DNA of 64,000 nucleotides from Nematostella vectensis (GCF_932526225.1 NC_064036.1:16824953-16888952); one strand, 5' to 3'; shown: positions 20,488 through 29,759, numbered from the stretch's first letter. Notes: generated by a model from the sequence alone, not told the origin. Made by a program: numbers and translations.

Positions 20488-22131
20488 ATGGCGACTATAG
20501 CATCAAAGAGGAAATCCAGAGCGGGACACAGAGCCTTCGTGACGAGGTTTATGGCTGAGGGGTGCGAGGAAAAGAGTGCGGTCGAAGTACTGAGAGACCG
20601 GCTACAGATCCTCAAGACCCTCGACGATGAAGTGCTTGAGTTGATGTCCAGAGATGACGTATTCACCGAAGAAGATGTAGAAGAAGAGACGGTGAACGCA
20701 GGAAAGATAGAAACGACAATAAGAGAAAAGATATTGGCGCTCGAGGCAGCCGAAGAGACGAGCCGCCGAAACAGCGTAGCAAGTGAGATTGAGAGTGAAG
20801 CCGCCGCGAGCAGTGCGCAAGACCAAGAGACAAGAGCCCGATTGCCTAAGCTGAGGCTAAAGAACTTTGCTGGGAGTGTCGGTGAGTGGCAGGAGTTTTG
20901 GGATGGATTCGAGAGTAGTATCCATTCCAATCCTCGCCTGGCCACCGTCGATAAGTTCAATTATTTGAGAAGTCTGCTCGTGGGACCGGCGCGGGGAGCG
21001 GTGGCAGGATTCGCCCTGACGGCGGCAAATTACCAGTCGGCTATCGATCTCCTGAAGAGGCGATACGGCCAAACAGAAAAGATAAAGAGGGCACACATAA
21101 ATGAGATAATGAAGGTGCGGGGAGTCACGAGCGAGAAAGACGCGGCTGGTCTTCGCCGATTTTACGACGTGGTGGAGACCAAGCACCGAGGGCTGCAGGC
21201 GCTGGGAGTGGAGGCGGCCCAGTATGAAAGCATACTAGTGCCGGCCTTGTTAGAAAAAATCCCAGAGGCGGTGCGGCTCTCGATAACGAGAGGAAAGAGC
21301 CACGAGAACTGGGTGATGGAAGAGATGCTAGCGGAGCTACTCGAGGAGGTCGAGCTACGAGAGCGATGCCAGCCAGACGAGAGACCCGCACCCCAAGAGC
21401 AGAACCGAGGGAGGCAAGGCCCAAACTCTGCGAGCGCCTTGGCGACGGCAGGGACCAGAAAAAGATGCGCCTTCTGCCTCGGGGAACATCGAGAGGACGA
21501 ATGCTCCAAAGTAAAGCTGCCAAAGGATAGAATAAATATATTGCGTAAGTTTGGAAGATGTTTTATATGCCTAAAAAAGGGACATAGGTCCAACGAATGT
21601 TTTAATAAGGATGGGTGTAGCGATTGTCGTGGGAGGCACCACGTTTCGATTTGTTACGAGAGAGAGAGAGTTAATGAGAACGTGACGAAGGGGGCTAGCG
21701 TGACGGAAACTAGCGTCCATGTATGTACTGGGGGGCTAGTCGCGTTACAGACCGCCCAGGGAATTATACGGGGGGAGAGAAGCGTAAAAGCGAGAGTACT
21801 TTTTGATGCAGGTAGCCATAAATCCTTTATTACTAGCAAAACGGTGAAAGCAGCAGGATTAAAAGGGGTTAGGAAGGAATGGCTAGAAATAAGTGCTTTT
21901 GGGCAAAAGGGAAAAGATAGTGGATTACGTGACGTGTTTTCCTTTGAAATCCATCCCATAAGAGGTGGCGAAAGTGTCAAAATAGAAGCGTATGAAGTTC
22001 CCAGTATCACGCAAATTAGAAACGTGCATGTCGAACAAAGAAAGCTTGAATACGCACATCTCCAAAATTTGTGGTTTTCGGATGTGAATAGAAAGGACGA
22101 AGTCCTTGAAATCGAAATTCTCGTGCGATAG
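20488..22131 (+). CDS. BEL gag-protease region (copy A), 3' end truncated by frameshift
   Basis: First ATG after the primer site. The product has an acidic N-terminal third, a DUF1759-type gag domain (LRLKNFAGSVGEWQEFWDGF; YLRSLLVGPARGAVAGFALT), then three cysteine clusters (CAFCLGEHREDEC, CFICLKKGHRSNEC, CSDCRGRHH) that are zinc-knuckle-like. An aspartic-protease-like domain follows (VLFDAGSHKSFITSKTV). The frame runs into TAG after a 5-base loss relative to copy B. Confidence 0.9.
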   Translation: MATIASKRKSRAGHRAFVTRFMAEGCEEKSAVEVLRDRLQILKTLDDEVLELMSRDDVFTEEDVEEETVNAGKIETTIREKILALEAAEETSRRNSVASEIESEAAASSAQDQETRARLPKLRLKNFAGSVGEWQEFWDGFESSIHSNPRLATVDKFNYLRSLLVGPARGAVAGFALTAANYQSAIDLLKRRYGQTEKIKRAHINEIMKVRGVTSEKDAAGLRRFYDVVETKHRGLQALGVEAAQYESILVPALLEKIPEAVRLSITRGKSHENWVMEEMLAELLEEVELRERCQPDERPAPQEQNRGRQGPNSASALATAGTRKRCAFCLGEHREDECSKVKLPKDRINILRKFGRCFICLKKGHRSNECFNKDGCSDCRGRHHVSICYERERVNENVTKGASVTETSVHVCTGGLVALQTAQGIIRGERSVKARVLFDAGSHKSFITSKTVKAAGLKGVRKEWLEISAFGQKGKDSGLRDVFSFEIHPIRGGESVKIEAYEVPSITQIRNVHVEQRKLEYAHLQNLWFSDVNRKDEVLEIEILVR

Positions 22132-25100
22132 TTTGTGGCAATTTCAGAACGGCAGAACCATTCGAGGGGCAAGGGATGAGCCGGTTGCTATTCAGACAAC
22201 ACTGGGCTGGGTTTTGTCGGGTCCCCTGCAAGGAGATGAAGGAGGTGTCAGCAATGTTAATTTGATCGGTTGTGATTTGTCGAGTTCGAATGTTGAAAGT
22301 GAGGTTGTAAAATTGTGGGACTACGAGACTTTGGGTATTCGCGAAGAGAATGAAGTTCACGAATCATTGAAAGACGGAATTGTTTTTACGGGTGAGCGGT
22401 ATCGAGTAAAATTGCCTTGGAAGGAAGGCATAGAGTGTTTACCGAGTAATTACGGTAATAGTGTCACGCGATTAAGAGGTCAATTGGCCAGGCTTCAAAA
22501 GGAGCCAGATATTCGTGCCGAATATGATGCGATCATAAAGCAACAAGTCGAGTCAGGAATAATAGAGAGAGTTTACGAGCTCGAGAGCGCGAATAAGGTC
22601 CATTATTTGCCGCATCATGCTGTAGTTCGCAAGGAAGCAAAAACTACTAAAGTGAGAATTGTGTATGACGCGTCATCGAAAGAGCGAAAGAGAGGCGTTT
22701 GTTTAAACGATTGTTTGCACGTAGGACCTGCTTTGACTCCGCTATTATATGAAATTCTAATCCGTTTTCGCCAAAGAAAGATCGCGCTTGTCGGCGACAT
22801 TGAAAAGGCGTTTCTCAATATCGAAGTAGATGAAGCCGACAGAGATTGTTTGAGATTTCTTTGGGTAAATGACGTTGAGGCAAAAGAAGCCGCGCCAATA
22901 ATTTACCGATTTTGCCGAGTTGTTTTTGGAGTAAATTGTTCGCCTTTTCTGTTGAATGCCACTTTGCGTTATCATTTAGAAAGTTTTGCCAAGGAAGAGC
23001 CGGAATTCGTGCGAGTAATGAAGGATAGTTTTTACGTTGATGATTTGGTGACAGGCGCAGAGTCGGCAGATAAGGCACTTGAGTTATTTGAGAAAGCACG
23101 TGCGCGGATGGCGACAGGGGGGTTTAAACTGCGGAAGTGGCTAAGCAATGACGAGAAAGTGACAGCGGAAATACGAGAGCGTGAGAATGACGTGACGTTG
23201 TGTGACAGAGAGACCAACGTGACAGTTCGTGACAGTGTAGACACTGATAGTGACGAAGCGACGTACGCAAAGGCGATGCTTGGAGTTAAGGATGAAATGT
23301 CGGTTGTAGACAAGGTACTAGGGCACGAGTGGAATTGTAAGAATGACGAGTTTAGGTTCGACTTAGAGAGGCTTGCGGATAAGGCCGCAGGTGTGAATGT
23401 GACAAAGCGGAACACCTTGAAAGTGATGGCGAGTATGTATGATCCATTGGGTATTGTTAGTCCCATCATGGTAAGTATGAAAGTGCTTTTTCAGGAATTG
23501 TGTGTCGAGAAGTTAGATTGGGACGAAGAGTTGACTGGAGAAAGGAAGAAGCGTTGGTTAAGTTGGTTGGATGATTTGAAACGCGTGAAGGAAGTTAGAA
23601 TAGCGCGTTGTGTGTATGGCGTGAGTGGAGCGGAAGTGACGTATTCGCTTCATGGGTTTGGTGACGCCAGTAAGAAGGCTTACTGCGCGGTGATTTATTG
23701 CGTTACCGAGTTGTATGGGGCCTATCACGTTGAACTGCTTACATCCAAAACACGAGTTGCTCCGTTGAAGGAACAGACAATACCGCGCCTAGAGTTGATG
23801 TCCGGGAGAGTGTTGGCGCAGTTAATGGCGACGGTGGTGAATGCGATTAGTGGTGAGGTTGAGCTGAGTGGGAGACGTTGTTGGCTTGACAGTAAAACTG
23901 CGCTGTGCTGGATAAATAATCAGGGCGAATGGAAGCAGTTTGTGAAACAGAGAGTGAATGAGATTCTTAGGCTGACGACCAAGGCGGACTGGGGCCATTG
24001 TCCAGGGATAGAGAACCCTGCTGATATCGGTTCGCGCGGTGCGTTGGCATCAGAACTGGTGAATAATCAGCTGTGGAGCAAGGGCCCACAGTGGTTGGCT
24101 AGACCAGAGAGTGAGTGGCCGGTGACTGAAGAGATTGTAGAGACAACGGAGAGTTGTGCTGAAGAGTGCAAGCGAGTGACAGTCGCGCTTACTAACGTGA
24201 CGAAACAGAGTGTTGCGAGTGTGGTAGACATAGAGCGCTACAGTAGTTTGACCCGACTTTTACGAGTGACAGCGTGGGTAGGACGATTTGTGAACAACCT
24301 TAGGTTAGGACTGAAGGGTGAGACTATTGTGACTGGAGCGCTGACAATTGACGAGTTGACGAGTGCCGAGTTACTGTGGGTGAAGGCTGCTCAGAGTGAA
24401 TTGAGATCGGCAAAACACTACAAGGATTTGGTAAAAGATCTTGGAGTCCAGGAGTGTGATGGGGTTCTTAGGTGCGCAGGGAGGCTCGGGAACTCCCAAC
24501 TAGAGAACGATACAAAGAATCCGATTCTTTTGCCCAGGGGTCATAAGTTCACTAGGCTTGTCATGGATAGTTGTCATGCGAGAGTTTGTCATAGCGGTGT
24601 TCGAGCTACCTTGGCAGAACTCAGAGCGCGATTTTGGGTGCCTAAGGGAAGGCAGGCGGTAAAGAAGAGTGTTAGTGAGTGTGTGGTGTGCAAACGGGTT
24701 CAAGGGAGGCCGTACGACAAACCTCCGATAGCTGCGTTACCTGAGTTTCGGGTTTCGGAAGCACCGCCGTTTTCTAAGACGGGCGTAGATTTTGCGGGAC
24801 CAGTGTACATCAAAAGCCACGAGGGCATGAAGAAGATGTATATTGCCTTGTTTACGTGTTCGGTTACGCGAGCGTTACATTTAGAGCTGACGGAAGATTT
24901 ATCGACTAGATCGTTTTTGAATTGTTTACGTAGATTTTGTGCAAGACGCGGGACGCCCGCATTGATAGTTTCAGATAACGCAAAGACATTCAAATCCGCA
25001 GCAAAGTTTTTGAATGAATTGTACGATCAACCGGATATTAGAACGTATTGTGAGGAGAATCGAATCCAGTGGAAGTTCAATCTCGAGAGAGCTCCCTGGT

Positions 25101-25789
25101 GGGGAGGTTTCTTTGAGAGAATGGTTGGAACAGTGAAGCGTTGTTTGAAGAAGGTGTTGGGCAATGCAAGGTTGAATTGTGACGAGATGCAGACGACCTT
25201 GGTAGAGTTGGAAGGGACTTTGAATTCGCGGCCATTGACGTATGAATATGATGAGGTCGGTGCAGAGATGCTGACACCGTCGCATTTGTTGTTCGGACGG
25301 AGATTGTTAAATTTGCCTGACGAGTTACGAGATGACGAGGACGAGGAAGTGAATGGGATGATGAAAAGGTTCAGGTACCTAGCGAAGAAACGGAGACATT
25401 TCTGGAACAGGTGGTTCAAGGAATACCTGGTAGATTTGCGCGAGCAGCATAAGGTTGTGAATAGTGGACGTAAGGTTGCAGAGGTCGGTGATGTTGTGTT
25501 GTTGTTTGATGAGACATTGAAGCGAAGTGAGTGGAAGATGGCCGTTGTAGAGGAGTTGATTCAAGGCCCGGACGGGCAGGTTAGAGGTGCTGTAATCAGA
25601 GTGTTGTCCCGGGGGAAGCCCATTAGGATGAAGCGACCAGTTCAACGCTTGTACCCCTTAGAAGTGAAATGTGCCGAGGGTGCGGGGGTAAGCAAAACTG
25701 TGGAGGGAATAGAGGTTCCTAACGAAAGGCCTAAACGCGCTGCAGCGTTAGACGCGCAGTGGCGAACTCGTTCGATGATTGACTCGTAG
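22106..25789 (+). CDS. BEL pol region (copy A)
   Basis: This frame overlaps the end of gag-pro and carries the rest of the polyprotein. In order: reverse transcriptase (KVRIVYDASS, VGDIEKAFLNI, and YVDD at the active site), a Peptidase_A17-type linker, RNase H (HGFGDASKKAY, PRLELMSGR, WLDSKTALCWI), and integrase with an HHCC-type motif (CHARVCHSGVR to CVVC). The integrase DDE residues are in GVDFAGPV, SDNAKTFKS and WWGGFFERMVG. A DUF5641 tail ends at TAG. Copy A has no other break here. Confidence 0.92.
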   Translation: MKSKFSCDSLWQFQNGRTIRGARDEPVAIQTTLGWVLSGPLQGDEGGVSNVNLIGCDLSSSNVESEVVKLWDYETLGIREENEVHESLKDGIVFTGERYRVKLPWKEGIECLPSNYGNSVTRLRGQLARLQKEPDIRAEYDAIIKQQVESGIIERVYELESANKVHYLPHHAVVRKEAKTTKVRIVYDASSKERKRGVCLNDCLHVGPALTPLLYEILIRFRQRKIALVGDIEKAFLNIEVDEADRDCLRFLWVNDVEAKEAAPIIYRFCRVVFGVNCSPFLLNATLRYHLESFAKEEPEFVRVMKDSFYVDDLVTGAESADKALELFEKARARMATGGFKLRKWLSNDEKVTAEIRERENDVTLCDRETNVTVRDSVDTDSDEATYAKAMLGVKDEMSVVDKVLGHEWNCKNDEFRFDLERLADKAAGVNVTKRNTLKVMASMYDPLGIVSPIMVSMKVLFQELCVEKLDWDEELTGERKKRWLSWLDDLKRVKEVRIARCVYGVSGAEVTYSLHGFGDASKKAYCAVIYCVTELYGAYHVELLTSKTRVAPLKEQTIPRLELMSGRVLAQLMATVVNAISGEVELSGRRCWLDSKTALCWINNQGEWKQFVKQRVNEILRLTTKADWGHCPGIENPADIGSRGALASELVNNQLWSKGPQWLARPESEWPVTEEIVETTESCAEECKRVTVALTNVTKQSVASVVDIERYSSLTRLLRVTAWVGRFVNNLRLGLKGETIVTGALTIDELTSAELLWVKAAQSELRSAKHYKDLVKDLGVQECDGVLRCAGRLGNSQLENDTKNPILLPRGHKFTRLVMDSCHARVCHSGVRATLAELRARFWVPKGRQAVKKSVSECVVCKRVQGRPYDKPPIAALPEFRVSEAPPFSKTGVDFAGPVYIKSHEGMKKMYIALFTCSVTRALHLELTEDLSTRSFLNCLRRFCARRGTPALIVSDNAKTFKSAAKFLNELYDQPDIRTYCEENRIQWKFNLERAPWWGGFFERMVGTVKRCLKKVLGNARLNCDEMQTTLVELEGTLNSRPLTYEYDEVGAEMLTPSHLLFGRRLLNLPDELRDDEDEEVNGMMKRFRYLAKKRRHFWNRWFKEYLVDLREQHKVVNSGRKVAEVGDVVLLFDETLKRSEWKMAVVEELIQGPDGQVRGAVIRVLSRGKPIRMKRPVQRLYPLEVKCAEGAGVSKTVEGIEVPNERPKRAAALDAQWRTRSMIDS

Positions 25790-25796
25790 ACGAGTC

Positions 25797-25808
25797 AAGG
25801 GGGGAGTG
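25797..25808 (+). other. BEL polypurine tract
   Basis: AAGGGGGGAGTG directly precedes the 3' LTR and is the expected plus-strand primer. Confidence 0.75.
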
Positions 25809-26300
25809 TGTCGGGGATTGAGAGTTTATTAGTTTTACGTGACGCGAGAAGGAAATTACGTTAGGTGTTATTGTCCTATCTTATCAGGAAATTAAGTAGT
25901 GATTTAATCTTGTGAACGTGAATAGCACGATGAATCGTAGTAAGAAAGGAATGTAAACTATTTAGTAAATATCCGTTTGTGGGTAGATGAAAGAAAGCGC
26001 TGTATTATCCATTGATTGTAAGGGCGTAAAATTAGGGTATAAATAGGGAGAACATTGTATAGTTTAGTTATTGACCGTATTGATCGTATTGACCGTATTG
26101 ATCGTATTGATCGTATTGAACGTATTGATCGTATTGATCGTATTGATCGTATTGGATTGGATTGATTGAATTGATTGTAAAACGTTGATCGTTGAGAGTT
26201 GTATTGCTTGTACGTAGCATGAAGTGCTAGTAAACGCAAACGCAAACGCAAAAAGGTATCGAAGGAAATTGATTGCACGGGGAAACGAATTTCCACGACA
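25809..26300 (+). repeat. BEL 3' LTR (copy A)
   Basis: 492 bp. Compared with the 5' LTR: GATTGAGAG for GATTAAGAG, TTGAACG for TTTAACG, GCATGAAG for GCATAAAG, and one extra 9-bp unit. The same differences are found between the LTRs of copy B. Confidence 0.93.
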
Positions 26301-26564
26301 GTTCTAGCGGAGAGTAAGAAAAACTCGATCAGCGAGCTGGCCTCTAAGGCTCTGCAGGACGGGCATATCTCAGACGAAGAGTTTCGGCTAATACTTCAGG
26401 AACAAGAGAGATACTACGCGCTCAAGGCCGCTATCAGAGCTCGACACGGCCTCGCACCGCGTGAGAAAAAAAGCAGGAAAGGGCCCTCCCTGGAGACACG
26501 TGAAAAGATGAAAAAGAGGCTGCGAGAAATTCGCGAGGAGTTCGGGAGCGAGGTGTTCGAGTAA
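26301..26564 (+). pseudogene. Polinton-like ORF 3, 3' part after the BEL insertion
   Basis: Begins at the right GTTCT duplicate and codes for a charged helical tail (SISELASKALQDGHISDEEF, LILQEQERYYALKAAIRAR) ending EEFGSEVFE and TAA. It is in the frame of the 5' part at 19,665-19,978, so the ORF was probably intact when BEL inserted. In copy B the last residues are VLE. Confidence 0.6.
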
Positions 26565-26699
26565 AACTCAGGTTTAAACGCCACGCCAGCGGCTTTGTAT
26601 TTACGGCCGAAATTGCCCAAAAGAGTCGTGTACGCGAACCGCGCCCGGCCTACATGAACAATTGCCCTAACTATTTATGTACGTGAAACATTATATGCT

Positions 26700-26850
26700 T
26701 GATATATAGAAGGAGGGTAGCGGCTGGGGGGCTCGGAGGGGCGCGCCGCGCCTCCCAAGCCTAAGATGGGGTTGAGGGGGGGGGGGGGGGGGGGGGAGGG
26801 GGTCGGAGGGGGCCGCCGCGGCCCCCAGGGGGGTTTTACTCAAACTACCC
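26700..26850. repeat. G-rich tract with GGCCGCCGCGGCC inverted repeat
   Basis: A run of about 25 G flanked by GGGGCGCGCCGCGCC and GGGCCGCCGCGGCCC palindromes follows ORF 3. It may be the non-coding end of the Polinton-like fragment, or a hairpin terminator-like structure. The G run is shorter in copy B. Confidence 0.4.
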
Positions 26851-26861
26851 AGTCCCCCCTC

Positions 26862-27111
26862 GTCGAATCCGTTGTATCGCGACCCGCGTTTTCAAAACAC
26901 GATTTGTTTTGGTTTTCTGTTCCGTCATTAAAATCATTCTGAGCCAATCAAAGTCTCGCTTTGTACACTTCCCTGGCTATCCTCTGGTCGAAAACTAGAC
27001 AGTGACGCGACACAAAGCCAGGCAACTGCACTAGGCGAGAGATGGCCAAAGGAAAGGACAAAAACAAATCGATGTTTTGAAAATGCGGCGTCGCGATACA
27101 ACGGATTCGAC
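26862..27111. mobile_element. MITE with ~50-bp inverted ends, 250 bp
   Basis: GTCGAATCCGTTGTATCGCG at the left and its reverse complement at the right extend to about 50 bp with few mismatches (also CAAAACA.CGATTTGTTTT). It has no coding capacity. It is the same in copy B at 61,769-62,018. Confidence 0.75.
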
Positions 27112-27609
27112 AGTAACGGTAAATTATGACGAGCAAAAACTCTTTTAAAGTCGAAGTATATCTGCGTGTGTGCGACTACTAGCACTCATATGTTTTGTAA
27201 GCATATGTTTTGATTGGTTTGTCCCGGGGGTTAATGCGTAATCAAGACACACACATATACTTTTTACACAGTCATATTCTAAATTGTCAAACGTCTTACG
27301 CAAGAGAAACTAAACTACTAAAAAAAAAAAGGTTGTGATAAATATAAGAGCCAGATACTCAAAAATAAGAGTTACAAACGAAAAGTTCAAAAAGCTAATT
27401 ATGTTTTCAAACAAGGTAAGTATAAACAATACGTAAGTACCAACAAGATGAAACTAAACTCTAGTGCGTGTCAGGTTTGTTGCTGTAAACAATATTTGGT
27501 GGACGCCTTTTTGTCAACGACAATTTTAAGTCCTCTCCCCATTCATCCAATTCATCCCTCATCCACCCTCCCCCCCTTGTTATATGATGCAGAGTCCCTT
27601 ACAATACCG
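27112..27609 (-). other. Non-coding between TM exon region and MITE
   Basis: About 500 bp searched specifically for the lost D1 exons (NRY, DYINAS, YWP, WPD motifs) on the minus strand. None was found. Confidence 0.55.
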
Positions 27610-27614
27610 TGTTG

Positions 27615-28023
27615 CAGGCCCGTAGCCAGGATTTTAAGCGGGATGGTTCGTTTTTCCATTTTTATTAGCAGACCAAACTTCTGGTATACCCCTCTCCTCG
27701 CCTTATTACATAAGGCAATCAATACTTCAAATAACTTCACTTGTATTTAAAATGGTATTAATAGGGTGGATGCCAATGTGTGTATGCTAGTGTGCTTTTA
27801 AAGTCCACATTTATGGTAATATAAAGATAATTATTTTAAAAAGATCTTTATATTCTATTTAAAGACATCTTGATGTGCACGATATGTCTAGCCAAACGTT
27901 ATATTTTTTTGTTAAATCTTAGCGGACCTTCAAGCCGAATTTGGGGGGGGGGGGGTGTGTGTGTGTGTGGGGGGGGGGGGGGGGTTCGTCCGAACCCTCC
28001 GAACCCCTCTGGCTACGGGCCTG
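27615..28023. mobile_element. MITE with CAGGCCCGTAGCCAG ends, ~409 bp
   Basis: Terminal repeats CAGGCCCGTAGCCAG / CTGGCTACGGGCCTG are flanked by TGTTG duplicates (27,610-27,614 and 28,024-28,028). It contains poly-G and a GT repeat. It ends 28 bases after the stop codon of the TM exon, so it lies in that transcript's 3' region. Confidence 0.8.
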
Positions 28024-28051
28024 TGTTGTCGGGTGCCTTTACGTGACTCGA

Positions 28052-28185
28052 TTACAATGGGCGACTAGTACGTCCTAATCTACAAAGACAAACGGCTGCG
28101 ATGATTATCGCGATTAAGGTGACAGCTAGCACTACTGTGCAAACAATCAGTATAATCTGCAGAATCCTGGATGTTTCCTTTTCTT
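28052..28185 (-). CDS. Gene M transmembrane exon with stop
   Basis: Acceptor TTTTTTCAG starts (E)EKETSRIL, then a membrane segment of about 24 residues (QIILIVCTVVLAVTLIAIII, AAV), and CLCRLGRTSRPL followed by TAA. Read to the stop it gives a ten-residue cytoplasmic tail. Weak donors exist after the membrane segment (CTTT|GTAGAT, GGAC|GTACTA). Both are phase 1 and cannot join P1, which needs phase 2. Confidence 0.8.
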
Positions 28186-28422
28186 CTGAAAAAACAAAAA
28201 ACAAAAAAAAAAACATACATGTTGCTTTAGGACATCTATCGAAACGTACAAGAGGATAAAAAAGATTTTTTATAATAATATGACTCTACACCGCAGTATT
28301 CATCTAACTAGTAGCGTGAACCCGACAGTGGTCACCTTAATCTATGTGACCTACCAAGAACCAATGGTGCGTTTTGGGTACTTTTTGAAGATAAAGATCC
28401 AAGCATCAAACTAAAGTCTTAC

Positions 28423-28458
28423 CTTTCTCCTTTTGCTGTTTCGCCTTTAATGCTTCTT
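28423..28458 (-). CDS. Gene M 36-bp microexon
   Basis: Acceptor TTCTTGCAG, donor AAAG|GTAAG, phase 1 to 1. It codes for EALKAKQQKEK, a highly charged stalk just outside the membrane. Exactly 12 codons, so skipping it would keep the frame. Identical in copy B. Confidence 0.75.
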
Positions 28459-28639
28459 CTGCAAGAACAATAAGATATTTTCAAAAAGTCTAAAAATATC
28501 CTTTGGTTAAAAAAGAAAACAATACAGAATGGAAAAATAACAGCTTAAAAAAATTAAAGAATAAGTTAGAATAACAAATAGATAAGTTTGTCTTATCAGA
28601 GGTTGCAACAAGACGTTAAAAAAGGGAATTATTGCATAC

Positions 28640-28890
28640 CGTTGTCATACTCATCGGTTATTCGCACGACACAGGTATCCCGCGTTGTGTTTACCACGGC
28701 CTTTGTGGGGTCTACAGGGGTGAAACTAATCGAAAAGAGCTCGTCACTTTCCGCTATGCTGTCGGTCACGATCGTGATGTTAGCAGACACTTCGGTTTGC
28801 TCGGGGGCGAACGTGATAATGTCATCTTTGAAATCCCGGATGTCGGCCTTAATCATTGCTGTCCACACCATGCTCTGAACCTCTTTGAGC
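28640..28890 (-). CDS. Gene M exon 7b: second half of Calx-beta domain 7
   Basis: A 251-bp exon, acceptor TTTCGTCCCAG, donor AACG|GTATGC, phase 2 to 1. It codes for LKEVQSMVWTAMIKAD, ITFAPEQTEVSANITIVTDS and VVRITDEYDN, with IAESDELFSISF between. The acceptor is the template of the 32-bp minisatellite that starts at the next base. Confidence 0.85.
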
Positions 28891-29190
28891 CTGGGACGAA
28901 AGACAGATAAGTGTTAATGAGCCTGGGACGAAAGACAGATAACTGTGTATAGACCTAAGACTACAGACACATAAGTGTAAATGAAACTGGGCAAGAGATA
29001 GATAAGAGTGAGTGATCCTGGGACGAGAGACAGATGAGTGTGAATAAACCTGGGACGGGAGACAGATAAGTGTGAGTGATCCTGGGACGGGAGACAGATA
29101 AGTGTGAATGAACCTGGGAGGAGAGACAGATAAGTGTGAATGAGCCTGGGACGAGGGACAGATAACTTTGAGGTACCCTGGGAAAAGAGA
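28891..29190. repeat. 32-bp splice-acceptor minisatellite, ~9 units (copy A)
   Basis: Units CCTGGGACGAGAGACAGATA plus AGTGTGAATGAG abut exon 7b. On the transcribed strand each unit ends TTATCTGTCTCTCGTCCCAG|G, a copy of the exon's own 3' splice site. Copy B has the same array from 63,819 to the window edge. Confidence 0.9.
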
Positions 29191-29250
29191 CGGATACTGA
29201 ATGAACCTAGCCTACTAGATACTGCGCCTGGGCCTGCGAGCCTGCGATAC

Positions 29251-29442
29251 AGGCGTTTGTTGTGTTTCCGCGACGGAAACCCCGCTTTTCCGTGTTTTGG
29301 GCGCCATCTTGGATTTATGGCCGCGCGCGAGCTGGATGCGAGAGCAAAAGGCATCCCCAGCCCCCTCCCCCATCTTTGCCTTTGATGGCGCCCAAAACAC
29401 GGGAAAGCGGGGTTTTCGTCGTGGAAACACCAACAAACGCCT
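29251..29442. mobile_element. Fold-back MITE, ~190 bp
   Basis: Arms of about 60 nt (AGGCGTTTGTTGTGTTTCCG ... TTTTGGGCGCCATC and its reverse complement) surround a short core. Intronic and non-coding. Confidence 0.75.
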
Positions 29443-29489
29443 ACTAGTAGGCTAGAATGAACCTGGTACGGAAGACTGAGCAATAAATC

Positions 29490-29652
29490 GATGACACAAC
29501 AAGTAGTGCTAATGATGACGTAGAAGATGTTAATGTTGTTGTTGATGATGATGATGATTATGTTGATAAGAATGATGATGATGATGGTGAAGATGATGTT
29601 GCTGATGATGATGCTGATGGCGATGAGGATTTTGATGATGATGATCGTCGTA
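29490..29652. repeat. GAT-type microsatellite
   Basis: Imperfect GAT/GTT trinucleotides directly after the donor of exon 7a. Low complexity only. Confidence 0.7.
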
Positions 29653-29653
29653 C

Positions 29654-29759
29654 CTCACTGAGACAGGGACCTCCGCCAGTCCAGTCTTTCTCATAGGAAC
29701 TGTGACTCTGCCTTTCTGCTCTTCGATAGTGATGTTCAAGTAAACAAAACTAATGCTCA
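29654..29759 (-). CDS. Gene M exon 7a: first half of Calx-beta domain 7
   Basis: A 106-bp exon, poly-T then ACCAG acceptor, donor GAG|GTACGA, phase 1 to 2. It codes for SISFVYLNITIEEQKGRVTV, PMRKTGLAEV and PVSV, a typical Calx-beta opening. Confidence 0.85.

Larger units (their letters stand above)
19979..26300 (+). mobile_element. BEL/Pao LTR retrotransposon (copy A), 6,322 bp
   Basis: Complete element: 483-bp 5' LTR, tRNA-Tyr type primer site, gag, protease, RT, RNase H, integrase, polypurine tract and 492-bp 3' LTR, flanked by GTTCT. The LTRs begin TGTCGGGG and end CCACGACA. They differ by about three substitutions and one 9-bp repeat, so the insertion is recent. The coding region has one 5-base deletion near 22,128 that splits it into two frames. 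It lies inside Polinton-like ORF 3. Confidence 0.95.
18130..26760. mobile_element. Polinton-like element remnant, split by BEL insertion (copy A)
   Basis: The region between exon P1 and the MITE at 26,862 holds one minus-strand ORF, two plus-strand ORFs, and a G-rich right flank. Gene content resembles the structural-gene end of Polinton/Maverick-class elements seen in cnidarians. No polymerase, integrase or terminal repeats are visible, so only a fragment is left. It occupies the place where the first half of phosphatase D1 should be. Class assignment rests on remembered protein families. Confidence 0.45.
1..29072. repeat. Large direct tandem repeat, copy A
   Basis: Base-by-base reading shows that this segment matches 36,235-64,000 in the same orientation. 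The offset drifts from 36,234 at the left to 34,928 at the right because internal minisatellites differ in length. Exons, intron positions, the Polinton-like remnant, the BEL insertion and its target duplication are all shared. The homology is cut by the window edge on both sides, so the true unit ends are unknown. It could be a real tandem duplication or two alleles joined during assembly. Confidence 0.95.

Noticed and set aside
20388-20960. 190-codon minus-strand frame opposite BEL gag, and other antisense frames over BEL
   Set aside because: Antisense shadow of the strongly supported gag-pol coding sequence; no domain motifs.
26934-27185. 83-codon minus-strand frame in the MITE
   Set aside because: Lies across the MITE's inverted repeats and has no phosphatase or other motif.
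28872-28872. Acceptor GTTCAGAG for exon 7b
   Set aside because: Also keeps phase 2, but lacks a pyrimidine tract; the CGTCCCAG site at 28,890 has a better tract and keeps the frame.
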